From: DATJPY01 sp035506135
GTDB taxonomy: Bacteria; Myxococcota_A; UBA9160; PR03
Assembly: GCA_035506135.1 (NCBI GenBank)
Contig: DATJPY010000005.1
Location: 1 to 52,651, forward strand
Direction of reading: 5' to 3'
DNA length: 52,651 nt
The notes beneath the pieces were generated by a model. That model did not search any database, was not told the origin of the DNA, and was given only the letters and a program-made list of their open reading frames with translations. Positions 37,708-45,819 of this stretch are shown here, piece after piece. The translations under genes and the position numbers were made by a program. Position 1 is the first letter of the stretch. Every line of letters starts with the position of its first letter.

Positions 37708-39230
37708 CGGGCTCGACGGCGCGGGCCGGACACCGCCGCGTGCGCGCGGCGGGCTGGGCGGAGACGGTCGAGGGCACGGCCTGGGAGCTGCGCGCCCTCG
37801 CCGGACAGGTTGCCGGAGCCTGGCGCATGCTCGCCGACGACTGGGACGCGCTCGCGCGCGACGGAGCGGCGCTCGGTCGCGAGCTCGATCGCTGGCGCAT
37901 GCGGTCGGGGCGAGCCGCGGGCACCGGCTGGCTGCTCGCCCGGGTCGCGGGAAGCTATCGCCTCCACGCGCTCCGCTCGGCCTTCCTCGATGACGCCGCC
38001 GCCGGCGCGGAGCGCGAGGCGCTGCACCGCGAGAACGCGCGCCGCGTCCGCGCCGCGAGCCTGCGCCAGGGCGGGGCCCTCCTGAAGGTCGGCCAGATGC
38101 TCTCGGCGCGACTCGACCTCCTTCCCGCGGCGTGGGTCGCCGAGCTCTCGGCGCTTCAGGACGCCGCCGCGCCGGTCCCGTTCGAGGCGGTACGCGCCGC
38201 CGTCGAGGCCGATCTCGGTGCGCCCCTGGCCGCGCGCTTCGCCGAGTTCGAGCCCGAGCCGATCGCCGCGGCGAGCATTGCGCAGGTGCACCGCGCGCGG
38301 ACGCTCGACGGCCAGGACGTGGCGGTGAAGGTGCAGCGGCCCGGCATCGCGGTCCTGGTCGAGACTGACCTCGAGCTCCTGGCGCAGTTCGTCGATGCCG
38401 TGCGCTCGATGCTGCCCGACGCCGACTACGACACGATCGTGCGCCAGGTGCGTGCGTGCGTCTCGGAAGAGCTCGACTTCGAGGCAGAGGGCCGCGCGAT
38501 GGATCGCCTCGCCCGACACTTCGCAGCGCACGCGGGGATCCGCGTCCCGCGCCGCGTCCCCGCGCTCTGCGGCGGCCGCGTCCTCACCGCCGAGCTCGTC
38601 GAGGGGCGCCGCATCACGGCGGCACTCGATGCGTGGCGTGCGCAGCGGGACGCCGGCGACGAGGGCGCAGCCGCCAAGATCGACCGGATGCTCGGCCTGC
38701 TGCTCGAGGCGTACGTGCGGCAGATCCTGGAGGCGGGCCTGTTCCAAGCCGACCCGCATCCCGGAAACCTGCTGGTGACGGGGGGCGGCGAGCTCGTGCT
38801 GCTCGACTTCGGCTGCACCTGCGAGCTCGCGCCGCCGCTGCGCGACGGCTACCTCGCTCTCGTGCAGGCGAGCCTCGCGGGTGACGACGGTCGTGTGGCG
38901 GAGCGCCTCGCCGCGCTCGGCTTCGCGACCCGCAGCGGGCGCCCCGACACGCTCCTGCGCTTCGCGGAGGCGATGCTCGGCGCGCTGAGGCGTGCCGCCA
39001 CGGCGGGCGGCAAGGACGTCTGGCTCGGCGGGCGCGAGGTCGCAGCCCAGGCGCGCGAGCTGCTCGCGTCGATGGACGGCGATCCCGTCGTGCGCATCCC
39101 GGACGAGTTCGTGATGCTGGCGCGCATCTTCGGCACGCTCGGCGGGCTCTTCCAGCACTACGAGCCCCGGATCGACGTCGCCCGCCACCTCGTGCCGGTC
39201 CTCGGTTCGATCCCTTCGAGGAGCGGCTGA
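37704..39230 (+). CDS. ABC1/UbiB-family atypical kinase, second copy
   Basis: A 508-residue ABC1 kinase. The core has LLKVGQMLSARLDLLP (KxGQ region), AAASIAQVH, VAVKVQRP (nucleotide Lys), the catalytic motif QADPHPGNLL and metal-binding VLLDFGCT. A helical N-terminal extension (about 1-95) precedes it. It differs clearly from the kinase at 17460 (DPHPGN versus GDLHGGN), so the two are not a recent duplication. The GTG start overlaps the stop of the ribbon-helix-helix gene. Likely tied to membrane lipid or quinone metabolism under control of that regulator (inference). Confidence 0.9.
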   Translation: MTGSTARAGHRRVRAAGWAETVEGTAWELRALAGQVAGAWRMLADDWDALARDGAALGRELDRWRMRSGRAAGTGWLLARVAGSYRLHALRSAFLDDAAAGAEREALHRENARRVRAASLRQGGALLKVGQMLSARLDLLPAAWVAELSALQDAAAPVPFEAVRAAVEADLGAPLAARFAEFEPEPIAAASIAQVHRARTLDGQDVAVKVQRPGIAVLVETDLELLAQFVDAVRSMLPDADYDTIVRQVRACVSEELDFEAEGRAMDRLARHFAAHAGIRVPRRVPALCGGRVLTAELVEGRRITAALDAWRAQRDAGDEGAAAKIDRMLGLLLEAYVRQILEAGLFQADPHPGNLLVTGGGELVLLDFGCTCELAPPLRDGYLALVQASLAGDDGRVAERLAALGFATRSGRPDTLLRFAEAMLGALRRAATAGGKDVWLGGREVAAQARELLASMDGDPVVRIPDEFVMLARIFGTLGGLFQHYEPRIDVARHLVPVLGSIPSRSG

Positions 39231-39267
39231 AGGGAAGCGCGCCGGAGTCCCGGGCAGGCGCGCCCGC

Positions 39268-39273
39268 TAGAAT
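39268..39273 (+). promoter_or_regulatory. Putative -10 box of the DksA/TraR-type gene
   Basis: GCTAGAATCCGG carries TAGAAT at 39268-39273, about 35 bases before the ATG. It is identical over 12 bases to the site before citrate synthase. Confidence 0.4.
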
Positions 39274-39307
39274 CCGGCGACCGCGGGGTTCGGGCGGGAG
39301 GGTGTCG

Positions 39308-39634
39308 ATGGCGGGGCAGGAGGAGCTGAGGCAGCAGCTGCTGGCACGGCTCGCGGCGCTCCAGCAGCGCGTCGTCCGGCTCTCCGGGGACCTGCGCCAC
39401 GAGAGCGATCCCCTGGAGCGCGACTTCGAGGAGCAGGCGACCCAGCGCGAGAACGAGGAGGTGCTCGCCGGTCTCGACGACGCGGGCCGCCGGGAGCTCG
39501 CTGCGATCCGCGCTGCGCTGAGCCGCATCGAGGCCGGTACCTACGGCACCTGCATCGCCTGCGGCGAGGCGATCGCGCCACAGCGCCTGCGCGCGCTGCC
39601 GACCGCGCTGCGCTGCGTCGAGTGCGCCGACTAG
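39308..39634 (+). CDS. DksA/TraR-type C4 zinc-finger protein
   Basis: A 108-residue protein with an N-terminal coiled coil (about 1-70) and a C-terminal four-Cys zinc finger, CIACGEAI and RCVECAD, in the order of DksA/TraR proteins that bind the RNA polymerase secondary channel. The segment RIEAGTYGTCIACGE is diagnostic. It lacks the N-terminal extension of full DksA, so it is closer to TraR/YbiI-type members. ATG 39308 has GGGAGGG 5 bases upstream. It converges with the ferritin-like gene. Confidence 0.88.
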   Translation: MAGQEELRQQLLARLAALQQRVVRLSGDLRHESDPLERDFEEQATQRENEEVLAGLDDAGRRELAAIRAALSRIEAGTYGTCIACGEAIAPQRLRALPTALRCVECAD

Positions 39635-39647
39635 ACGGAGACGCGCG

Positions 39648-40667
39648 CTAGAGGAAGCCGAGCTGGCGGTCGACCGCCTCGGCGTCGAAGTCCTCGAACT
39701 GCAGGATGCCGAGCCGGTCGAAGGCCTCGCGCACCCGCTGCGTGAGCAGGCCGAGCTTCTTCAGGTTCGGCACGATGCGCATGAACAGCATCCTCCGGAA
39801 CATCTGCGACGGCTCGGAGCTCAGGAACACCTCGCGCACCTCGTCGGGGTTCCATCCCATCGCGTCGGCCAACTCGTCGCCGATCAGCCGGTTCCTCATC
39901 AGCTCGCAGGCGTAGACGATGAAGTCCTCGCGGTCGCGCATCTCGGCGGCCGGCAGGTCCCGGTAGTAGTCCCGCAGCGAGAGCACGCCGAACGCGACGT
40001 GCCGCGACTCGTCCTTCATCACGTACTTGAGCAGCTCCTTGAGGAGCGGCTCCTGGCAGAGCTGGTACAGGTTGCCGAAGGCCGCCATCGCCAGGCCCTC
40101 GATGATGATCTGCATCCCGAGGTACTTGAAGTCCCAGCGGCTGTCGCAGAGGGTCGCGTCGAGCAGCTCCTTCAGGCTCTTGTTGATCGGCCACTCCCAC
40201 TCGAGCTTCTCGTGGAGGTAGCGGCTGAACACCTCCACGTGTCGCGCCTCATCCATCGTCTGCGTGCCGGCGTAGTACTTGGCGTCGATCCACGGCACGC
40301 CGCCGACCAGCTGGGAGGCCACGATCAGCGCACCCTGCTCGCCGTGCAGGAACTGGGAGAGCTGCAGCGAGATCTGCGCGTGGCGCAGGTGTGCTCGTTC
40401 CTTCTCGTTCAGCTTCTGGTACGGGCCGTACTCGGCGATCGGGTTGATCGCGGGAGGGATGATGTTGCCCTCGGGGTCGACGTCGGTGCTCCAGGCGAGC
40501 TGGGTGGTCCCGTTCCACTGATCCCGCTTCGCCTTCTCGTAGAGATCGTGCAACCCCTCCTTCACGGAGCCGTAGTTCCAGACGTAATTCGAGTCGAAGG
40601 AGGTGAGGATCGTCTCGAGCTCGCGATCGAGCTGCCGCAGCGCGTTCACCCGGGAAGCCTGGGTCAT
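39648..40667 (-). CDS. Ferritin-like diiron protein (AurF/R2-like oxidase family)
   Basis: A 339-residue, mainly helical protein with the ligand pattern of a diiron carboxylate site: HGEQGALIVAS, MDEARHVEVF, IIIEGLAMAAF and KDESRHVAFG, i.e. two E-x-x-H helices and two single Glu helices. The spacing resembles ribonucleotide reductase R2-like oxidases and AurF-type N-oxygenases more than storage ferritins. It probably uses oxygen to oxidise an organic substrate, which cannot be named. ATG 40667 has AGGAGA 7 bases upstream. Divergent from the sigma-factor gene. Confidence 0.8.
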   Translation of the reverse strand: MTQASRVNALRQLDRELETILTSFDSNYVWNYGSVKEGLHDLYEKAKRDQWNGTTQLAWSTDVDPEGNIIPPAINPIAEYGPYQKLNEKERAHLRHAQISLQLSQFLHGEQGALIVASQLVGGVPWIDAKYYAGTQTMDEARHVEVFSRYLHEKLEWEWPINKSLKELLDATLCDSRWDFKYLGMQIIIEGLAMAAFGNLYQLCQEPLLKELLKYVMKDESRHVAFGVLSLRDYYRDLPAAEMRDREDFIVYACELMRNRLIGDELADAMGWNPDEVREVFLSSEPSQMFRRMLFMRIVPNLKKLGLLTQRVREAFDRLGILQFEDFDAEAVDRQLGFL

Positions 40668-40749
40668 CGGTCTCTCCTGTCGGGACGCGGGATTGCGCCA
40701 GCGTACGCCGTCGCTGGACCCGAGTCGAGGCGCTCGGAGACTGAGGGTC

Positions 40750-40778
40750 TAGTTATTTTGTGAACACACTATTGACAG
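40750..40778 (-). promoter_or_regulatory. AT-rich putative promoter of the ferritin-like gene
   Basis: In an AT-rich island (40749-40790) unlike the rest of the window, CTGTCA (40778-40773) and TAACTA (40755-40750) are 17 bases apart on the minus strand. A TGTGAACACA partial palindrome (40761-ish, between the boxes) could be a regulator site. On the plus strand the same patch has a perfect TTGACA (40772-40777), but the -10 to match it is poor. Confidence 0.4.
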
Positions 40779-40952
40779 GATTGGCGAGGGCACCCAAGAT
40801 GACGACTGCCGGGGGAGAGCGCGCCGTCCTAGGAGAAGGCATGCGCCGTCTCGGCTGTTCCCACGCCTCACCGAGACGTACGCCGCCGGATGCCCGATGG
40901 ATCCGATGAGGCCCCGATATTTCTACGCCCGCTGGGAGAGTGAGCGAAATCG

Positions 40953-42281
40953 ATGAGCCACAACGACGAGCCCGATGCGGATCGGCGCGACGAGGCGCTC
41001 GACGAGGGCGGCCCGGAGCGCGCGGACGACGAGGAGGCGAGCGCGAATCCCGACGCCCTCGTCTCCTACATCCGCTCGATCTCGCGCACGCCGATCCTCT
41101 CGCGCGCGCAGCAGTACGCGCTCGCCGAGCGGCTGGAGATGGAGCGCGACCGCTTCCTCGACGCGGTGTTCCAGATCCCGGCGGTGGCCGAGGCGCTGGT
41201 CGCCCGCTGGCGACGGCGCAAGGCCGGGGGTTACGTCACTGGCGCGTTGAGCGCGCATCACCTCGAGGCGGGGCCGCGCGACCTCTCGATCGAGATCGAC
41301 CGGGCGCTCGGCGCCGTCGAGCGGCTGCTCGCGCGACGCGAGCGCGGCGCGCGGACGCCGCGCGTGCAGGCGGCGCTCGAGCGGCGCCTTGCTCCGGCGC
41401 TGCGCGCCGCCGATCTCGCGTTCGAGGGGATCGTCGACGCCTTCCGGGAAGTCGCGCGCGACGCCCGCGGCACCGGGCCGCGCGTCCGCGGCGCGGCCGA
41501 GCAGCGCGCGCGGATCGCCGCGGCGCGGACCCATCTGTCCGCCTACGAAGCCACCAAGCGAAGCTTCGTGCAGCACAACCTGAAGCTGGTGGTGAAGTTC
41601 GCCAAGCAGTATCGCGGCATGGGCGTCCCGTTCCTCGACCTGATCCAGGAGGGCAACCTCGGGCTGATCCGCGCCGTCGAGAAGTTCGACCACCATCGCG
41701 GCCACAAGTTCTCGACCTACGCTGCGTGGTGGATCCATCAGGCGATGATCCGGGCGGTGCAGAAGCACTCGCGGACGGTGCGCGCCCCCTCGCACGTCTA
41801 CGACCTGCAGCTCAAGTACAAGCGCGCCGAGAAGACGCTGCGCGGCCGGCTCGCGCGCGAGCCGGGGCGCGCCGACATCGCCGAGGTGCTGGGCCTCTCG
41901 GCGGCGGACGTCGACCGGCTGGTCTCGACCATGACCCCGATCGTCTCGACCCACGCGCCGCTGGCCGGGAGCGAGTCGCTCACGCTCGACGATGCGCTGG
42001 CCGACGAGGAGCTGCTCGATCCGGGCGACGAGCTGGACCGCGACACGGTCGAGCGCATCATGCGCGAGGTGCTCGTCGACCTGGAGCCGCGCGAGCGGAC
42101 CGTCATCGAGTACCGCTTCGGCCTCGGCGACGAGCCGGCGCAGACGCTGCAGGTGATCGGCGAGCGGCTCGGGCTCTCCCGCGAGCGGGTGCGCCAGATC
42201 GAGGCGAAGGCGCTCGAGCGGCTGCGCCGCGGCGGCAAGGTCAACCATCTGGCGAGCGTGCTCGACTCGCACGCCGGCTAG
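40953..42281 (+). CDS. RNA polymerase sigma-70 factor, RpoD-like but divergent
   Basis: A 442-residue sigma-70 family protein without region 1.1. Region 1.2 is at about 33-60 (ALVSYIRSISRTPILSR), a long non-conserved helical insert at about 90-190, region 2 at about 200-280 (NLKLVVKFAKQYRGMGVPF, LIQEGNLGLIRAVEKFD, FSTYAAWWIHQAMIRAV), region 3 at about 290-350 and region 4 at about 375-430 (LEPRERTVIEYRFGLGDE, LGLSRERVRQIEAKAL). In region 2.4 the usual WWIRQAI...ARTIR is WWIHQAM...SRTVR, so -10 recognition may differ from the housekeeping factor. It is probably a group 2 or alternative factor. Shine-Dalgarno before ATG 40953 is distant. Confidence 0.85.
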   Translation: MSHNDEPDADRRDEALDEGGPERADDEEASANPDALVSYIRSISRTPILSRAQQYALAERLEMERDRFLDAVFQIPAVAEALVARWRRRKAGGYVTGALSAHHLEAGPRDLSIEIDRALGAVERLLARRERGARTPRVQAALERRLAPALRAADLAFEGIVDAFREVARDARGTGPRVRGAAEQRARIAAARTHLSAYEATKRSFVQHNLKLVVKFAKQYRGMGVPFLDLIQEGNLGLIRAVEKFDHHRGHKFSTYAAWWIHQAMIRAVQKHSRTVRAPSHVYDLQLKYKRAEKTLRGRLAREPGRADIAEVLGLSAADVDRLVSTMTPIVSTHAPLAGSESLTLDDALADEELLDPGDELDRDTVERIMREVLVDLEPRERTVIEYRFGLGDEPAQTLQVIGERLGLSRERVRQIEAKALERLRRGGKVNHLASVLDSHAG

Positions 42282-42342
42282 CGGGTCGCGTCCGGCGGCG
42301 CATCCACTTCCGCGATAGCTTCCCGCGGAGCGAGGAGGGCTC

Positions 42343-43356
42343 ATGAAGCTTCGCAAGCTCGGGCGGACCGGTCTCAAGGTCTCGAACCTGTGCCTCGGCG
42401 CGATGACCTTCGGCAACGCGCAGTGGGGCTGCGACGAGGGCACCTCGCGCAAGATCGTCGACCGCTTCCTCGACGCGGGTGGTAACTTCATCGATACGGC
42501 CGACGTCTACTCGAACGGAGTGTCGGAGGAGATCACCGGGCGCGCGCTGCGCGACCGCCGGCACCAGGTCGTGCTCGCCACCAAGGTCGCGGGTCCGATG
42601 GGCTCCGGGCCCAACGACCTCGGCCTCTCGCGCCGCCACGTTCTCGACGCCGTCGACGCGAGCCTGCGGCGGCTCGGCACCGACTTCATCGATCTCTATC
42701 AGGTCCACGCCTACGACCCGACCACGCCGCTCGACGAGACGCTGCGCGCGCTCGACGACTGCGTGCGCGCCGGGAAGGTCCGCTACGTCGGCTGCTCGAA
42801 CTACTCGGCCTGGCAGCTGATGAAGGCGAACGCGCTGGCGCGCGAGCTCGGCACGTCACGCTACGACTCGCTCCAGCCCCAGTACTCGCTCGTGTGCCGG
42901 CACATCGAGCGCGAGCACCTGCCGCTGTGCCGTGAAGAGGGGATCGGCGTCGTCCCGTGGAGCCCCCTCGGCGGCGGTCTCCTCACCGGCAAGATGCGCA
43001 AGGGCGCGGCGCCTCCGTCGGGCTCGCGCGCGGCCGTCGACCCGAACAACCGCGAGCGCTTCGCGGCGGCCCGCAACCTCGAGATCGCGGAGGTCGTGAT
43101 CGGCGTCGCGAAGCGCATCGGAAGGACGCCGAGCCAGGTGGCGCTCGCCTGGGTGATCCAGCAGCCGGGGGTGAGCTCGCCGATCTTCGGCGCCCGCACG
43201 ATCGAGCAGCTCGAGGACAACCTGGGCGCGGCGGACCTGGTGCTCGACGCGGAGGCGCTGCGCGTGCTCGACACGGCGTCGGCTCTCGAGCTGGTCTACC
43301 CCTACGACTTCCACGTCCGGGTGCGCGGGATGATGGCCGCGCAGGGCTTCGTCTAG
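42343..43356 (+). CDS. Aldo/keto reductase
   Basis: A 337-residue NADPH-dependent aldo/keto reductase of the YhdN/Tas-like group. The barrel start LGRTGLKVSNLCLGAMTFG, catalytic Asp and Tyr in FIDTADVYSNG, Lys in VVLATKVAG and His in DLYQVHAYD are all present; the C-terminal cofactor region has WSPLGGGLLTGK and PIFGARTIEQLEDNL. It should reduce an aldehyde or ketone in the cytoplasm. ATG 42343 has GAGGAGG 5 bases upstream. Its stop overlaps that of the convergent nucleotide cyclase gene. Confidence 0.95.
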   Translation: MKLRKLGRTGLKVSNLCLGAMTFGNAQWGCDEGTSRKIVDRFLDAGGNFIDTADVYSNGVSEEITGRALRDRRHQVVLATKVAGPMGSGPNDLGLSRRHVLDAVDASLRRLGTDFIDLYQVHAYDPTTPLDETLRALDDCVRAGKVRYVGCSNYSAWQLMKANALARELGTSRYDSLQPQYSLVCRHIEREHLPLCREEGIGVVPWSPLGGGLLTGKMRKGAAPPSGSRAAVDPNNRERFAAARNLEIAEVVIGVAKRIGRTPSQVALAWVIQQPGVSSPIFGARTIEQLEDNLGAADLVLDAEALRVLDTASALELVYPYDFHVRVRGMMAAQGFV

Positions 43357-45734
43357 GCGGCGTCGGCCAGCTTCGGCTCGCGCGGCAGCGCGAACACGTC
43401 GACGGGCTCGCTGCGGCCCCGCACCTCCGTCGCCGGGAAGCCGCGGAATCCCTGCCGCCGCTCGGCGCCCGCCCGCTCATAGGTGGTGGCATCGACGACC
43501 ACCGACGCGCCGAGGTCGCGCGAGAGCGCCTGGAGCCGCGCTGCCAGGTTGCTGGTGTTGCCGATCACCGTCCAGATGCGGCGGTCGACGGCCTGGATGT
43601 CTCCGACGAAGGCGGAGCCGGTCGCGATTCCGACGCCGACCTCGAGGCGGACTGCTCCGCCCGCGACCTCGAGCGCGGACACCTTCTCGACCATCTCGAG
43701 GCCCGCGGCGAGCGCCGCGCCCTCCTTGCCCGGCAGCGCCTCCGGGGCGCCGAAGACCGCCATCAGGCCGTCGCCGTGGAACTCCACCACGGCGCCGCCG
43801 CGCGCCCGCACGATTCCTGACACCTCTTGGGTGTAGGAGTTCACGGTGCGGAAGATCTCGTCCGCGCGCCGGCCCTCGGAGAAGCTCGTGTAGCCGCGGA
43901 TGTCGACGAAGAGCACCGAGACCTCGCGCTCGCCGGGCTCGGGGGTCGCGCCGCGCGCGATCTGCTCGGAGACCGCCGCGGGCACGTAGCTGCCGAGCGC
44001 CTCCTGCCGCTCCCGCTCCGCCCGCCGCAGCGCCGCCTCGTCGAAGCGCCGGAGCTCGAGCGAGAGCCGGTCCGCCAGCGCGTCGAGCAGCGCCAGGTCG
44101 GCGCCGGTGAAGACGTCCCCCGAGCCCTTCTCCCCGAGACACACGAACGCGTCGACGCGCTCGCCGCGCCGGAGCGGCAGGAGCACGCTGGCGCCGAGGC
44201 TCTCGACGGCGGCGGCCTCGACCCCGCGCAGGAGGCCTCGGTGGATCCAGCGCCGCCAGCGCGCGGCGTCCACCGGCGCGTCCGCCTCGGCCAGCAGGCC
44301 GGGCAGCGCGCCGTCCGCCGGGAGCGCGGGCGGGAGCCCGGCGCCGCGCGCATAGAGCGGCGCGAAGGTCGCCTCGCCGCGCGCGTAGACCGCGCAGCGG
44401 TCGAGGCGCAAGAGCTCGCCGAGCCGGGCGCCGGTCGCACCCAGGAGGGCGCCGACGTCGCCGAGCGCGCCGAGCTCGTTGCGCAGGTGCGAGAGCCCGG
44501 CCTCGAGCGCGAGGCGCTCGCGCAGGAAGATGCGCTCCATGCGCGGGCGCAGCCAGCGCTGGCCCGGCACGATCAGGCCGGCGAGCAGGACCGAGAGGAC
44601 GGCCTGCGCACTCTGGGGATCGAGGTCGGCGGCCCGGGCAACGGGGCGCGACGCGCTCGGCACGACCGTGAGGAGCCCGGCGAGGAAGAGCACCGAGAGC
44701 AGCGTGTAGGCCGCGGTGGAGCTGATCACGCGGTCGATGTCGAGGAGGCCGTAGCGGAGGATCGCGATCGCCATGCACACGGGGATCAGGACGGTCGCGA
44801 CGAGGGCGAACTCGTAGGTCCACCAGAGGTCCGGGCGCAGCGCGCCGACGCCCGCCGTGACGAGCGCCGGCAGCGCTCCGACCACGACCCCGTAGACCAT
44901 CCACTTGAGCTGCCGCCGACCGGCCGCGTCGGCCACGCGGAAGTTGCGCGTAATGACGCCGGCCACCGCCACGAGGAAGGCGAGGTTCAGGGCGAGGCTC
45001 AGCCGGAAGCCGAGATTCCCGGACCACGGCGCGCCGACGAGCGCGCTCGACGCGGCAGGTGCGAAGAGGAGGAAGATCCAGGGACCGAAGCGCGCGAGAG
45101 GACCGGTGAGCGCGCGGCGCGCCGGGACCAGGAGGGCCGCGCGCAGCAGGAGCGGCATGAAGAAGAGCGCGCCCCCGAGGAAGGTGGCGACGCCGAAACG
45201 TGTGACCGGCGGCGAGGCGCCGAAGAGGATCGACCAGTGGAAGCCGTAGGCGAGGGCGCCGAGCCCGAACGTGCGCGCGCCGCGCCGGCCGCCGCCGCGC
45301 CACAGCGCGAGCAGGCCCATCGCACCGAAGCCGATCGTGACCGGCACGGTGCGCCACGGGAAGCGCGCGGGCCGCAGCGGGAGCGGCTCCTCGAAGCGCC
45401 GGCCGTCGCGCTCGGCGACCAGGGTCGGGTGGTCGGAGGCCGTGCTCGCGGACGCGGCGACCAGGAAGTCGAGCCGGCCCGCTCCGCTGAGATCGAAGTC
45501 TCCGACCCGGAGGAGCCGATCGCCCGGGGCGAGTGGGCCGGGGGGAATCTCGGCGTTGGTCCAGAACCCGGCGAGCGTCGGGGGCGCGTCCACCCCGGCG
45601 CCCGGCTGGACGTAGACCGGGATCCAGGTGAACCCGTGGCGCCACACCTGCCGCACGTGCAGCCCGACGCACAGCAGCCACAGCGGTCCGAGGATCGCCA
45701 GGAGCGCGGCGTCGAGCGCGCGGGGCCGTTTCAC
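43353..45734 (-). CDS. Membrane class III nucleotide cyclase with GAF-like domain
   Basis: A 793-residue protein. An N-terminal TM helix and a periplasmic PDZ-like segment (about 50-110, APGDRLLRVGDFDLSG) precede about eight TM helices (about 130-375). A GAF-like domain (about 405-560), a helical linker and a C-terminal class III cyclase domain (about 600-780) follow. Metal Asp residues are in VLFVDIRGYTSF and FHGDGLMAVFG. The base-selecting Lys of adenylate cyclases is Glu (VVEFHGD) and the Asp of the G-D-x-x-N motif is Asn (VIGNTSNLAARL), so base specificity is open. The transition-state Arg in NLAARL is kept. Makes cAMP or cGMP, or is a modified cyclase. Confidence 0.9.
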   Translation of the reverse strand: MKRPRALDAALLAILGPLWLLCVGLHVRQVWRHGFTWIPVYVQPGAGVDAPPTLAGFWTNAEIPPGPLAPGDRLLRVGDFDLSGAGRLDFLVAASASTASDHPTLVAERDGRRFEEPLPLRPARFPWRTVPVTIGFGAMGLLALWRGGGRRGARTFGLGALAYGFHWSILFGASPPVTRFGVATFLGGALFFMPLLLRAALLVPARRALTGPLARFGPWIFLLFAPAASSALVGAPWSGNLGFRLSLALNLAFLVAVAGVITRNFRVADAAGRRQLKWMVYGVVVGALPALVTAGVGALRPDLWWTYEFALVATVLIPVCMAIAILRYGLLDIDRVISSTAAYTLLSVLFLAGLLTVVPSASRPVARAADLDPQSAQAVLSVLLAGLIVPGQRWLRPRMERIFLRERLALEAGLSHLRNELGALGDVGALLGATGARLGELLRLDRCAVYARGEATFAPLYARGAGLPPALPADGALPGLLAEADAPVDAARWRRWIHRGLLRGVEAAAVESLGASVLLPLRRGERVDAFVCLGEKGSGDVFTGADLALLDALADRLSLELRRFDEAALRRAERERQEALGSYVPAAVSEQIARGATPEPGEREVSVLFVDIRGYTSFSEGRRADEIFRTVNSYTQEVSGIVRARGGAVVEFHGDGLMAVFGAPEALPGKEGAALAAGLEMVEKVSALEVAGGAVRLEVGVGIATGSAFVGDIQAVDRRIWTVIGNTSNLAARLQALSRDLGASVVVDATTYERAGAERRQGFRGFPATEVRGRSEPVDVFALPREPKLADAA

Positions 45735-45780
45735 GCGTACCTCGTGGGCCGCGCCAGGCTCCGCGAGGTCGCCCTACGCT

Positions 45781-45806
45781 GCCTGCCGGTCCGCTGACCG
45801 GCAGGC
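45781..45806 (-). terminator. Hairpin terminator after the envelope operon
   Basis: GCCTGCCGGT and ACCGGCAGGC form a perfect 10-bp stem with a 6-base loop, starting 14 bases after the stop of the last gene of the minus-strand operon. No T-run follows. Confidence 0.55.
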
Positions 45807-45819
45807 TAGCGGGCCTCGA

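Noticed and set aside
40795..40800. CAAGAT as a -10 box matching TTGACA at 40772 for the sigma-factor gene.
   Set aside because: The spacing is right (17), but the hexamer matches the consensus poorly and lies about 150 bases from the start codon; kept only as a possibility.
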